A DNA stretch of 64,000 bases, taken from NCBI RefSeq assembly GCF_000002235.5, contig NW_022145610.1, positions 249,271 through 313,270 of the forward strand, written 5' to 3'. How positions within the stretch are numbered: position 1 is the first letter of the stretch; every line of letters starts with the position of its first letter. Under the pieces are notes generated by a model. That model worked only from the letters and a program-made list of their open reading frames with translations. It ran no database searches and was not told the DNA's origin. The DNA comes from Strongylocentrotus purpuratus (lineage: Eukaryota; Echinodermata; Echinoidea; Camarodonta; Strongylocentrotidae). This document shows positions 40,901-55,900 of the stretch, piece by piece. The translations under genes and the position numbers were made by a program.

Positions 40901-43900
40901 AAGTTTCCGAAATTTTTACATAGCTAGGAAGGTAGTCCATAAGTTTATCTCTTAAAATAACTAAATGAAATTGTGTTGTATATTTGCGCATTTGGTTTAA
41001 TGAGGGTTAGAAGTTGTCAATTCATCACCACTTTTCACCCCGAGTACGGGCAGGCGACGCGCAAGCCGCCGTGCTCGCTGGGCTGTACATGCTGCATGTT
41101 GTGGGAGGAAACACACATAGCTGCATTACTACCCTGGCCGTATATTAAAAATTGTGCTATTGATTCTCAACATTTCAAACACCACTGTACAAAACTCAAC
41201 TGATTTCACTCAAAGTCAGTACTTTAGTGACGATTGATGACACCTAAAGAGCATTAAAATACAATTTGTTAAACTTTCCGATGTTAGAAAGAATAATTAA
41301 AAAATTAAAATCGTGAGTCTACTGTCAAACTTGCCGATCAACCACATCGGTATAATTATGTGCATATTTATGTCGTGAGTGTATTGACTATTCATGTATT
41401 CAAATGCTGCCTATTTACACGTACTGCAGTGCTAGTAGTCAATACGCATCAACTATCTATGTTTTGCTGGAGTGGCCTACGCATTCACGATGAAACCATT
41501 TAACCATACGTTCTGGTTTGCTGCAACGATTAAGATTTTCCGTTGATGGAATTTCACACGTGCATATTAAACTTGTGTTGGTCTCCAACTTCCCATAAAT
41601 TAAATCTTCCTCAAAACCAGTCAGAAAGTCTAAATCGTCGCCTAGCAAATACTCATCCCTACTGTATGCCGCCATTTTTGTTGATAGCAGCCGATGTGTA
41701 TTTCCAACAATGCATTTCGCGAGCCCTATGTCACTCGGTTTCGGGAGTGAGATTTACGAGCTGTGCGGTCCGGGAGGGGGATTAAGGGGATTATGATAGG
41801 GGAAAAAAAGACTCTCGGTGCCTCGCAGTGCTTCAAAGGGCCCTCTTAGATGGGGTATCCATTTAAACTCACATATCCCTGGTTGATGTAAGCCGTTTCA
41901 AACACATGAATATATGTACAGTTGGTATAATTATTCTCTGGCTGTCAGCCATAAATATAAAACCATCATAATGTTGATTACCGGTATGTTAACCTCTAGC
42001 TGTGCTAAAGACTAAAACTGTTTCTTTTTTCCAGGTCTCTTCTCGTATTAGCAACAATAAATACATTTAGGAAGAACATTAAGGGCTATAGCTACATGTA
42101 CATGTAGCTTATATGGGACCTGAAGCCCCATTTCAAGTTATCATACATATACATACATGTAGATACACAAGCAAGGCTTTAATTTCCTGATTGGCTATCG
42201 CAGAAAGTCATCTCCTGGATGGTAGACTAACTACATTGTACATGAAGCGAGATATATGCATGCCCCCCCCGGCATAGAGCACTCCATGTACTTGTATTAA
42301 AGCGGAATGCAGCAGAGCAATAATGTGTTAGCGCATAATGATGCCATGTTTGAAGCGTACTACTGGTATGTGTGCAGTATGCATACATGTGCATGGCATG
42401 TGACGTCATCATCTTAAAGAGCTTGCTCAAGTTGATATGATGGTTGCTTACTAACAAGCATTTATGCTTTCTTAGCAGTCAGGTAAAAATACCACCACAT
42501 GATGGAAGAGTGTCTAAATAAAGACTCTGGCTTCATACAATGTACCTCTCAGTATATTTTGATAAAAAATAATGATTTTTAGTAATTTGGTTTCTCTATT
42601 ATGCAAGAGCTAAATCGCAATTTGGATATTATGAGATGAAAATAACACGACCATTTAATCCTTATTTCCATGTAAGATGAGGGTTATTTAGTTGTATTAA
42701 AGGGACTTGGTAAACATTGCATTGTTCAGATGAGAGAAAATGGTGTGAAAAAGGTAGTGACTTCAATGCTAGGTGTACAATTAAAGATATTCTGAAATTT
42801 TGAGTGAAAACAGACCATTATTAATGATAAAAATTGAGGAAAACTGATCTGATTGATTCCTTAATTCTCCCAACTATATTATTACAACTTAATTTCAATT
42901 TAGGTGAATGTAAATTGTCAAAAAGCAATCATGGATTGGCTCTATATTCCATTCCTGACATTTAAGTGTTGAAAGATTTTTAAAAGCCTGTCTTATGTCT
43001 TATTTTCAAGGGAAAACAGTTGAGAAAATTAAAAAATGGTTGGAAAATTTACTGTTTAAGGGTGTCGCACAGTGACGCCTTCCAAGAAAACCACAAATAT
43101 CATTGTAGTTTGAGAATTTTCCAGGATTTTTAGCATGTTGAAGGGTTAATTGGTACAGTAGAAGGAATATAATAAGTAACATTTCCTTTAAAAATTACGC
43201 AGTTTTTCAATCAACCTCCAACAATGTAATACAGAGTCAATATAATAGTGCAATCACTATAGAAAGCATTCTATGTACATAGTTCTTTATGGGAACTTGA
43301 AGATATAGAAGATACATGTTGCAACCATGAAAATTGGGTACTTATTTAGCAACATGATTATACTGGGGATTCTGATTCAATGCATATTTTCTCAGTTTGA
43401 CATGTTGCATTTGAGAGCTCTTGTGACCACAGAATTGTTCATTGAACATACTATACCCAAGCTCCTTCATATTTAGTTATTTTTCCAGGGGGATTCATCT
43501 TCCCTTCCTCTTATATCTTAGCTGACCTCTTTCATCCCTACGGGATAATAAACCTATTATTTATTGTAAATGCATTTAAAGAACACTGTAACTTGTGGTT
43601 AAAAATTGATTAGTGATTAGTCTTATATGAGCTTTTGAAAGATATTTAAACATTAAATGACATATTCATTATTTAGTTTGGTGTTATTATTGAAGAAAAA
43701 ATGCCTATTTTTCTTTTGCAGTTTCTTCAAATTTCTAAGGGAGTGGGCCATGTTCTTATGATTGCCCCCACCCCAACTATATTTGATATGTCACCCAGAA
43801 ATAACATTTTTGTCCAATCCATGATCTTAAACAACACTGTGTTTCTTTATTGGGAAAATGCTGTGTTTCAGAGAAATACAAGGGCAGAGAGAAATTTAGT

Positions 43901-46900
43901 GATTAAAAACTAGAAACGGAAATATTGACTTTAATGGTCCCTCTGCTCTGTAATATTTCCTGAAAACAGTGTATGTTGTATCACTTAGAGCCTTTAGAGG
44001 AGATACTATGGCTCCCATAATGGGCATGGACTACCTGTTTGGTTAGAATAGTATGCCATAAACCAGAAGTGCTTGGAGACACAGGAACCCTAAATGATGA
44101 TAGCAAGTGAGTTCTTGGAGCTCATCTAAAGCCAAAAGGGAGCAAGCTTTGTCAATGCTCATATGATTAACAGATGGTATGGAACCTCAAACCATACTTA
44201 ATGTCTATGATCATGAGTTGATTGGAATAATAATCACTCAGGATTCCATATGGTTTCTCAATTCAAGATAATGATTATATTTCTAAGTATTTAATAAATT
44301 GATTTTATAACGGAGGGGAGAAATAGATCATGATTTTGGTTGAAATGAAATTTGTCTGCCCCATGTACCACAGGTATAGACAAGTTGATTGTTACATATA
44401 GATACAGTGGAGTAAAAAAAAAAGATCCACTTCTCTCTTCACCAACAGGACATGAGAGAGAGAGAGAGAGAGGTGGAGAGGGAGGGAGGGAGGGACAGAG
44501 GGGAGGGGGGAGGCTATGAGAAACAAAAGAAACAAAGAGATGATATGAGAAGGGAAAAATCCCTACTGTTCAGGTACCCTCCCTCACTCTGTCACTCAAT
44601 TCCCATCCATCCATAAAGAATGGTGGCCCATCAAACTAAACACATGCTTCATCACTGGATATACATACAATTGAAATGTGATTAGCACTACAATTTGAAC
44701 CACTGATTTTGTTTTCTTTCTATGTTATTAGGAAGTCCGAGACCAATTCATTACTACCAAGAAGGAGAGAACAGTTCCCAAGTCATTTTCTCATAAACCA
44801 ATTGCGGTAAGTACATCTTTCTGATCAAATTATGGCTTCTTAACAAACTATTAAACCATGTTGCAATTTGATTTGATGATGATACACGTTCAGTTCATAC
44901 ACACTGACAGATGCTTCATGAGCTTACATGTTTCATTACAAGATGACTGAGTCATTATCAAATGGGGATGAATTGTCTTACTTTAATCAACTTAGATTTC
45001 TAGATGACGTGTTTTCTTTTGATTAATGAATGATTTATTACTTTTGAAATTCGTAATTGCCAAATTTCAAAATGCAGTGTATGCCTTGTTCTTTGATTAA
45101 AGTAACAGAGGAAACTGTGGTCATTTAAAGATGAGTCCTTTGTGCAATATCCTGGTAGTTTTGGGGGAGTTTAGATTTTACTTCATAATTACTTTTGTTC
45201 AATTTTTTGATAGGTTTCTGTTTAGCTCACCACAGGATATATATATATATGACTATTAAACTACTATTACAGAGGTCAAGTCAATTGAAATTATATGTGA
45301 TGTATAGAGTACAATGTTACTCAACTTTGCATCGCATATGATATGACTGACAACACATAACCAGAAAATATTTTTTGTGGGATTTCTTAGTCCCTGATTA
45401 TATTAACTGAAAGAGTGTTAATCCTTGTAAGTCCTCTAGACCTCTTTGTTTGATCTAGTTTGTAATGAGCAAACACGACCTCTCTTGGTTGAGATTTCTG
45501 AGTTGTTTTGAGTTATGTATTTATCTTGAATACATGCTTTCATACATGTTCAATTCATCATTAGTTTCAGGTAGTTCATTGTAACCCATGATGGATCCAT
45601 GGAGTACTGCAGAGCTTCAAGTATCATCAGAATCTGATGATTTTTAAATTCATTCTCAAATGTTTGACTAAGCATTACTGTGGTATTGAGTAGTCTTACC
45701 TATAGCAGTTCTTGTACTACTTAAAGGTAAAGACCAGTATTGGAAACGCCTCAATTTCAAAAAATGAAATGGAAGCTCTCATTACCAATCATGTGAAAGA
45801 ATATGTTTTGACTAATACATGATGATAAAAAAATTTGCCGGGAAACCGCCTACTAATTCATATATTTGGTAAATTTGTTTCTCTCATGGTCTGTGAGAGA
45901 TATAGGGTAGTCCCATATACATCTTTCTGTGTATAGTGCTTGTAACTTTACGAAGAATGGGCCAAATTTCTTATCATTTTGATGATTCCAGAACCTTGCA
46001 GATGCTAGATGCTAGATGATCAACCTTTTTCTGATCGATTCCACAACGTTTCTTTCACAATGCAATCGCATGACCATAACTGGTCTTTACCTTTAACTGA
46101 TACATGAATTGAACAATGTTTTGTTCATGTATTCATCAAGTTTGGTATCACTTTTTCCCACTCCAGGCTGCATCACCCACCAAGGGCCTAGCCGCTGAGC
46201 CATCTCCTGCAGCCATCAGACGACTGAGTGCAGAGAAGAGATCCACTCTTCCTGGACATGCAGGATCACTAACACCAGGTGCATTTACACCAGATGGAGT
46301 AGTATCAGGGTTTAATGCACCTGGTGCTATAACACCAGGTGCTGAGAGTGACACCAGTATTGAAAGTGGAGCAAGGAGAGACTTTGCTTCAGCATTCCTT
46401 TTACCAAGTCCAGGCACTCCAACGGCTTCCTTCAACGGTTCCGTCCCAGGTAAGTCTGACATTCAAAAAGATGAGAGTCCAGTATGGCTTCCTTCTTGCC
46501 CCTCTGATACACAACTTATCAACTTAAAAAGTGAGGGTAATCAATATAAGCCGCTTCAATCATTTCAATTTTAGTCCCCACTCATGCTTATCTCCTTTCT
46601 AATGCGCATTTCTCTTTCCTCATCTTCTTCTCAACCCCTCATGCAGCTCATCCTTTTGTATTCTTTTCTGTACCCCGATCTCTCACTTCTTTTGGGGTAT
46701 TGTCTACTTTTTGTATTGTGACCGTGTTATCCTATCTTTCTCATGTAAAGTACTGTCTTGTCCCGTTTCCGTCTCTGTAGGCATCCCCCTTTTTCTCTCC
46801 CTATTTTGTAGTTCCTTTTGTAGTTAAGAACTTGTTAATTTAATTATGTGTTAAAGTTTCATTTGAGGGGTCCACACTTGTACAAGCATTGCTTTTTAGT

Positions 46901-49900
46901 GGACCCCTCTATTTCCAATATGTATTCCTGAATTGTTGTAAATGTTTATAATTGATTTGTAATGTTTTGTTGGAAACATAAATAAATTGAATTGAATTGA
47001 ATTGAAAACATTTTGTAGGATTTTAGCAGTTGTCATTTGTACCAAGTGTTATGACATAGGGTGGGGTAGTTGAATCATAGCGCAGTGAATATAAGACCTT
47101 TTCCTATCGTAATTTTCAGCAGATTCTCCCGATCTCTCACCGACATCAATCAGGAGTTCAATCAGTATTACATCCACAGATGACATCGGATCAGTAGGTG
47201 ATCTCAAGGAACCATCACTATCACTTGTCAGAGAAAACAGTGAACATAGCATCAGTGATAAAGAGTAAGTCTCTCATCTATTGAGATATACAACCTGTGT
47301 ACCACTAACTATCCTTTAGACAAATACCAAATGTCCACGTTCTTAACGTCATACACAATATCTACATGTTTGACCTAAAGTGCACCGATCGCTAAAGATA
47401 TTTTTCTCTGTATGTTAAGGGTTCCACATACTACAGGGTATTCAAGGTATGAGCTCCAAATATTAAATGTCCTTGTAATTAACATAGAAAGTTTATTGTA
47501 CACTTTCAATCAACATAAAAGCGGCTTGTGAGTGGCCTTTAGAACACACTTGCATTAGACTAAAGCCTGCATGGTGCACAGGGTTTTATGTTATCATTTA
47601 TTTTCTACATACTTCTTAACCATTAAACTATAGAATGTTAATGGGAAAGTTTTTTACATTGATTTTATACATTCTAGCTGTGCACAAATTATAATTTCAT
47701 AAATGTTTGTAAATCTGAAATCTGAAATGATTTCATCAAATTTTAAATCCTTAGAATCATTAGTACCTTGCTAATTTTGGAAGGTACATGTACCTCACAC
47801 ATATACATGTAGTTGGGGTTCTGATCTTCTTGGTTGACTAATTGCAAAATGTCAAATGAATCATTGATCTGACGTTCTTAATCACTGATCTGTCTGTTTT
47901 ATGACCTTGATGTCTATGTCTCATAGGAGTAATGTGTTCTGATATTCCCTTAATGGTCGATCCCTATTCTGAACAGATACAGTTAACAACTACGTTATTC
48001 ATACTCCTTGTAATTTGATGTTTTTATATTTCGTAACGCAAGAATGAAAGGTGAACTGGTTGGATTAAGGCCTTTTTTAATACTCTGAGATGTAAGCTTA
48101 AATGTGTCACATTCTCAAGAAATATAAATACAAATAGGCCATTTTCATAACCAAATTTAAGGTATGTTTTTTGTATTAAAATGGACTCAGTATGAATTAG
48201 GTCATTCACCTGCTACAAAAGATTGTATTTCAATAGTTAGAATGCAAATTGCCCATAATTATGTGTTGCTAGGTAGGGCAAGGCTTAATGTTTGTACCAC
48301 CTACATGTATCCACAACAGGTGAATTCAATCATTTGTATGAGGCACTTTACAAACATGTATGCATTATATAAGGTTTGTTACAAAAATCATTACCTACAT
48401 GTAATATTCATAATGTGATTGGGATTTTGACAAGTTATACATAACCTGCGTTAAAAGACAAAACAAAACAAAGCTAAACAAAATAAAACAAGACTAAACA
48501 TTGTGTTGATCTAAGAGCTATTGATTTCACCCTGGCATGGTATTTCTTTGATTACAGCAGCATGGTGTTTGAGGAGTCCAAGACTGAAGAAGATCGAGAT
48601 GGAGACGCTGAGAGTACTAGTGATGCAGGAACAGAAGATGATCTGGAAGAATTGGACAAAGAAACACTTATACTTAGACTACAGGCTGCAAGAGAAGAGA
48701 AGCTGTAAGATATTATTATCATCCTCTCTCATCCTCATCCTCCTTCTATACCTTCTTTCCTGTGTCCTTCTAATTCTGAGTCTCCACTTTTCCATCCTCT
48801 ATCTTTAACTTTTATTACCCTTTCCTGAAGTAGTTTTTGATGCATATCATTAAACCTTGTCGCTGGATATAGTTTGTGGCTTTATTCAATGTTTCAATAC
48901 CTTAAGCCTCATTTGCATATGATGTAGTAAACTGCAGCAGTGTTGTTAAATAATGATGTAAAGTTTAAAACACTTCACATTTTAAAAATAAATAACACAT
49001 AGCTCAGTAAACATCCACAGGAACATTGTTGTGCTCAGTTGCCATTCAACAATCCTTTATTAGTTTTATTTATCTTCCCTTGTTCTCTACTGTAAAAATA
49101 CGTTTTGTTGTTATTTGTTGATATTGCTTGGAGGGCCTATTTGATAAACCACATCAGCATTTTAAACATGATACAGTCAAACCTGTCTATAGCGACAGCC
49201 CAAGGGAAACACAAAAAGTAGCCTTTGAAGACAGGTTTCTTTAGTACATGTTTCAATGAGAAACCATTTTCAAGGGAAACAGAAAATGTGGTCATTGTAG
49301 ACAGGTGGTCACTAAGGCAGGTTGGACTGTATCATGTGGATGATATATGTTTCATAATTTTTTATTCAGTCTTTTTATTAGCATTTTGTATTAAACACAA
49401 ATAAAAATATAAAATGAGATAATGGATTTGTCCTCTTCCAGAGAAAACCAGAGGAAGTTGAAAAGTGCAATGAACCGAGAGACAACGTATCAACAGATGT
49501 TGAAGAAGAGAGAGCAGGATATCATGAGATTAGATGATAAGCTTGGCCAATTAGAACAAGTACAACATCTTAGCAGGTAAATAATATATCACTGTTATCA
49601 TAGTAATAAATCATTTGTATAAGTTTAATGTTAGAACATGATCAGTTCATAAATGTGTTCTGGATAATAACAGGTACAGCATTTTATCAGGTATAAAACT
49701 AATAATTGTGATATTGAATAAATAATGCATTTGACTAGGTATATATTGTATAAGATTATTACTTGATGATTTTTGAACACCACCAGTATTGGTATCTATG
49801 TTAGAACAAGGACAGCATCTAACCAGGTTCAGCACTCAACATGTTAACATTGGAATAAATACAAGAGTATAACATGTACAAAGCTCTTGGTGAGATTAGA

Positions 49901-52900
49901 TCAAAGACTACATCAATCTGCCGCCTTTTTAGTTATGTTTTAGTAGAACCTTCTAGCATTGTAGCAGACCTCACTCAACGCTCAGGGAAGGGGGTGTGGG
50001 TGAAGAGATATTGGCAACCATGTAGTTGCTGCTGTTATTTTGTTTTATTTATACCAAACAGGGCCTCATGGAAGACCACCAAATTGGTGATATGCGCCAC
50101 CCTGTATAAATATCAGAAATAAATAATTAAAATATAAATAAATGTAGTGTTTATTAATTCCCAATATTGGGCATGAAAGGACTCAATGATGTTGAGATTT
50201 ATTTTATTGATTTTAGGGACCTATTGAATGAAGAGGATTTGAAGACGGCGAGAAGGAATGTACTTGATCTACAAGATACACTCAAGATGTACCAAGAACA
50301 GAATGTCTTTCTCAACTCAGAGGTGCGCAAACAAGCTGGACTCAAATGTAGAGCGAGAGCTAAGATGGAGGGCATGCAGAGGTGAGTCTAGTCTAGTCTA
50401 TTCTATTTGTTCTGTATTCTATTATGGTTGAATCTCTGTATAGCACCTTGCTCGATTATTCCTACAGTACATGTTTATGCAGTGAGTTTCCAGTATCAAG
50501 TATCATAAAAAATGCAAATCACTGTGGAATAACATATGAAAAGTAGGAAGAAAGCAATAAATTAACTACAATACACACATTAAGTAAAAGGAAAATATAA
50601 TAGATATTTGGAGTAAAGACACTTCATTTTCATTCACTTTCATTTTGTTTGCTTTTTTCTTTTTTATTCTTTAATTTTTTAACTTTTCTTTTTCTAATAC
50701 ACTTTATGTATAAGAATATGATCTTTAAAATTGTGATGTTTAACAATTATTTTATTTTTGACTTTTTAGAAGAATAACTCACATGGATGCAGAGCTGTCT
50801 AAATGTAAGCGAGAGTTCATTCACCTTATGACCTGTCATGTAGAGGTCACATCTCTGGACCATAAGGACAACATTCCCATGAAGCTAGACTGGTCTGATG
50901 CAGTAAGTCTCTCTTAACATTCCCATGAAACTAGACTGGTCCGATTCAGTAAGTCTCTCTTAACATTCCCATGAAGCTAGACTGGTCCGATTCAGTAAGT
51001 CTCTCTAAGGTCATATTGCGAAGACTTCTTCAACATTCCAATCTCTCTGTATGTAAATAAAAGTTCCATGACATTAACATGACAATAAAATAATTGCATG
51101 AAAGTAACTTGAAGAATTTGTTTTCAAATTATTCATGATATACCCAGCTAAAAGCTGCACCATACATGCAGTGCCTAAAGTCATTACTTTGAGTGAAACT
51201 TGCATGGTATAATCTACATAAAAATATGGAAAAAGAGATTTGGTATTTGTAGTAGTTGATAGTCTAACTCTCTGCCTTTATTTATCTATCATAAAAGACT
51301 TTCAATATGATACCCTGTTTGTGTCAGGGTGTTCTTGTGTCCAATACAAATGTACTGGTATACTTTTGATTCATATCAAAGAAATCATATTATGAATTGG
51401 TTTTATAAAAGGAAGGAAATCCTTTTCCTGTGGATCCATAGCCAATGCTAGTAATCAAGACATCACTCATTTATCGCTTATACTTTTCATATCAAAACAA
51501 TTGCACTGAGCAAAACATTTTAAAAATCCATACCATATTCTTTCTCTTTCCCCCCAGAAATACAAGAGATTCTTAGAGATGTATGATAGTGCAAGACAAA
51601 AAGATGTTACGCTCCTAGATCCAAGGTGAGTTTAGTGAGTCTGACAGATAAATAAAAGATGTTACACTCCCAGATCCAAGGTGATTTTATTCAATCTGAC
51701 AGATTGATAATGAATAAAGGAGATTGGTTTTCTTTTCACTATTTTTATTAGTGTTGCAATCCTTGGACAAGGACAAAGATGGTTTTAATAATTGATTTTT
51801 GAGAGGAATTTAAATGTTTAAAATCTTTATCCTTGATCATCATAACATCCATTATGTATGCTATACTGTTTGCATTGGCATTATATTGTGATTATGTTGT
51901 ATTTTTACAGAAGCATGTATTAAAGGTATACACCAGTTTTGGAAATGACCCCCTCTCAAAAATGAAGCTCTTATTACCAATCATGTGAAAGAATATGTTT
52001 CGACTAAACGTGATGATACTAATTAATATATTTGGTAAATTATCATAGCTATCCGGTCTAGATAGATATCCTGTAGTACCATATACATCTTTCTGTGTAC
52101 AGTGCTTGTAACTTTACCAAGACTGGGCCAAATTTCGTATCATTTTGATGATTCCAGAACCTTGCAGTACACACAAATACTTATATGCTAGATGATCAAC
52201 CTTTTCTCATCGATTCCACAAGGTTTCTTTCACAATGCAATCGCATGACCAGAATTGGTCTATACCTTTAACTAGAAAAGTCTTGAAAGTAAGAGCATTT
52301 GAAGTTTTGTAGAAACATGCCAAATGACCTTTGTATCTCTGATTGAACCACTCATAAGACACATGTTTTATGGTTATATTACAGGGTAGCAATGGCTGAA
52401 GGGATTACAGATCAGTATGGATTCCAGCAATATCACAACAATCAACCACTCTTATTCCATCAAGTTTGTCATCTTCTTGATAGACATATCCAGGGATACT
52501 CAAGGGTATGTATTCATAACATTCATGGTGCTTTTATATATTCTATATATGTTAAAACATTATTATCACCATGGTTTTGATGAACTGGGGGTTGTTTCAC
52601 AAAGACTAAGATCAACTTTATGTTGGACTTACCTATAGCAGGCCATTCATGCCACTGGTCGCTCCCACCATTGGTCTCTCAATAATGATCCTTATATAAT
52701 ATTTTTTCCTTCAATGAAGAATTTAAAAAAAAATTAATTCTGTAGTTTTGTGACCATGATTTGTCTCTTGACAGACCAATGCTAGTAAACGGTGAAAGCA
52801 AATGATCGCTTGAACAGCCTGCCATAGTTAAGTCCAACTTAAAGTAGATCTTCGTCTTTGTGAAACAACCCCCTGGTCTGATACAGTAATAAGAAACTAG

Positions 52901-55900
52901 GTGTACATTATTCTCATTGTTTTGTTATGGATTACCTGTTGTCAAAGAGAAGTTCTTGGTTTTACCAGCCTTCTTTTTGAGTTTTTCCAAGCACTTTGGG
53001 ATTTTCTAGAGCTAAAGCACTCTCAAAGTTGATGCCCTTTGTCACTGTCAAACACTCAATGAACTTTCCCAACCAGGTACTCACATACTCTGCCTTTGTC
53101 AGTATATGTAAGTGAATTGCTTGCCAAAGGAAGTTATTATTATGTAAGGACTTGAACCCTCCGCCTATTTGTCAGGGTCCCCTTCATGACATTCATAAGC
53201 CTGAAGCCTCAACCTGTTTCATTGGCCCTGCGATGGATAGCACTTATGAAACACAGTAAGATGTCTCCACTGTGTTTCGTTGCTGAACCTAAAGTAACCT
53301 AGAGTGAACACTGACTTGTACATGATTATGAAGCCTAAAACTGTCTAATTGATCCTATTATTCCCATTTACAGAAAGAATCAGAGCATCGGAAATCCTGG
53401 GAGGCGTACATACAGAAACATGAGCACAACTTTCAGGATCATCAGGTAGGTTTCATTCAAGCTGTTTGTGCAATGTGACAATCTTAAGTATGTGTATATG
53501 CATTGAATGACAAGGTTACAATTATAGAATGGGTATCTGTCAAAATCATATGATAGAATTGATTGCAGAGATGCACTAACAAATACATGTTACTTTCTAA
53601 TAGCATTTAATTTCAATGATTGCTATAAAAGTGATTGCCGATAATAGGCATATCCTAATAAAACACGATTGTGATTTTGTTTCAAGATAGACTCATATTA
53701 TATGCATTTTATGCATTTTTTTCTCTCCAGTTCAGTAGATATGGTCACTATATCAATTACAAACATTATTCATGGGGCACTCAAACATTTCCTTTGGATG
53801 ACAAATCTGTCCTCTATGATATGAGTCAGACAAAACAGGCAATGATTGGTTTACGTAGAGAATCATCCCACCCCGACAGAACGGTAAGAGAATTGCAGGT
53901 TTGATTTCAAAGTGCAAAAAAAAAACGAGCAAAATATTATCATGAGTCAATATTTTCATTCTCCTCACTGTGATCAGTATTTTAAACAGATTTAATTGTC
54001 TTTTCATTATTATTAATGATGAGGTAATCATGATGTGTTTTCAGAGTGAGATGCATAACTTGGTGTATGGAGGAGTTCCCCCTGAGTATCGGAGTGAAGT
54101 TTGGACGCAGCTTATCATGGATAGAGTCAAAACCATCAAAGAGGGCAAGGTAAGCCTACTTCACACTCAAATTATCATTTGATTTAAACATTGCAATGCA
54201 TTGTACACACAATATATCATAAATAGAAAATCAATTAATCACATAAGGTCAGATATGCCTACCGTACTTCACACTCAAAATTGTCTATTGATTTGGATGT
54301 TGTAGTATTATGAATACCGTAATGCCTGTAAGTAACGTCAAGGTAAATCTTCTTCCCTCTCAAACTGTCACAAAGGCATGATCTAAAATTTGTGATGCAT
54401 TGTACACACAACTTATTATCAATAGATTCAATCAATCAAATAAGGTAAGGTGAGCCTACTTCACACTCAAATGTAAATCTGATTTAGAGCATTGTAGTGA
54501 AGTATGCATGGAGCTTATGGTTGACAGAAGCAAGTTTAAGAAGTTGTAGTTTGATTTTCTTTTCAATCATTATGAGTGTGGATGCAGTTTATCGTCAATA
54601 GCGGCCAGTAACAGAGGGCAAGGTATTTCTAGTTCACATTTATATTTTAAGTCTGTTTGGGATATTTTAGTGAAATGTTGACATGATGGATTTAGACATA
54701 ACAATCAACGAAAGTTAGGTAAGCCTACTGCACACTCACAATCTGGTCTGACATAAGTTTTACCACATTGCTGTTATTTGTTTCTAATGCTTTGTTTCAG
54801 GGAGAGAACTACTTCCAGTCACTGTGTGATCTATGTGATACATCTCCAGCTGTAGAAACATATCGTCGTCAAATCAACTTGGATCTGCTTAGAACAATCC
54901 CTCATAATACACACTTCAATAATGAACATTCAAAAGGGGTAAGTTAACAATCCCTCATAATACACACTTCAATAATGAACATTCAAAAGGGGTAAGTTAA
55001 CAATCCCTCATAATTCACACTTCAATAATGAACATTCAAAAGGGGTAAGTTACAATCCCTCATAATACACACTTCAATAATGAACATTTAAAAGGGGTAA
55101 GTTAACAACCCCCCATAATACACACTTCAATATTTAAAAAAATGAATATTCGAAAGGGGTAAGTTAAAGATAAACTTTAGTACTGGTAATGCGATTGCAT
55201 TGTGAAAGAAAAGGTGTGGAAAGGATCAGAAACAGTTGATCATGTAGCATGTAAGTATTGGTGTGCACTGCAAGGTTCTGATGTCATCAAAATCATAATA
55301 AATTTGACCGAGTCTTGGTAAAGTAACAAGCACATACACAGAAAGCTATGTATGGGACAACACGAATGGTGTCGGGGTTGGTACTACCTTGATTCCTTGT
55401 CTTTCTATGCTCATTACTCAGCCAGTATACATTTTCTTCCAAAATTGTTTGGCACATGTCATTTATTTGTAATCTTGAACATTCAGTGTAAGTTTCGTTT
55501 GATTCTGTGAGAAATAATTTTCTTTTTTTTACCAGTACTCAACCTTCTCTTTAACAATCCCCCATAATACACACTTCAATAATGAACATTCGAAAGGGGT
55601 AAGTTAGCAATCTTACATAATACACACTAGTTGCTATTAAGTGGAGTAAACATCAATATTCCATAGATGGTGTCACACAGAGGCCAAAAAATATGAATTT
55701 TAGTTATCCAGATTTTAGTTATCCTCTTAATTGGCTGTCTGTCATCAATTATCCCTTCAAAAATCCTCTAACGAAGCAAGATAATTCTCCCTTAAAAGGA
55801 TTTTTGAAGGGATTTTTAAAGGGATTTTTCTGTCTGACACCAATGTTAAAATAATCCCCTTGAAGGTCAGTGTAAGGTCAATGTTTGACTTAATGATTGG

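Larger units (their letters stand above)
31719..44731 (+). other. intron 3 (13.0 kb)
   Basis: It holds the foldback/MITE nest, two further TIR elements and a TTAA MITE listed separately. The stretches 31,719-32,830, 35,620-36,390, 36,880-39,240 and 41,900-44,430 are AT-rich with no supported gene; ORFs there lack any domain match. A purine-rich GA run lies at 44,451-44,515. Confidence 0.75.

Noticed and set aside
42702..43190. Possible further TTAA MITE starting TTAAAGGGACTTGG
   Set aside because: No inverted partner was found at a downstream TTAA; the candidate CCTTTAA at 43184 does not match beyond the core.
46148..46462. 104-codon minus-strand ORF
   Set aside because: It lies opposite exon 5, whose + strand frame has matching splice phases and family context.
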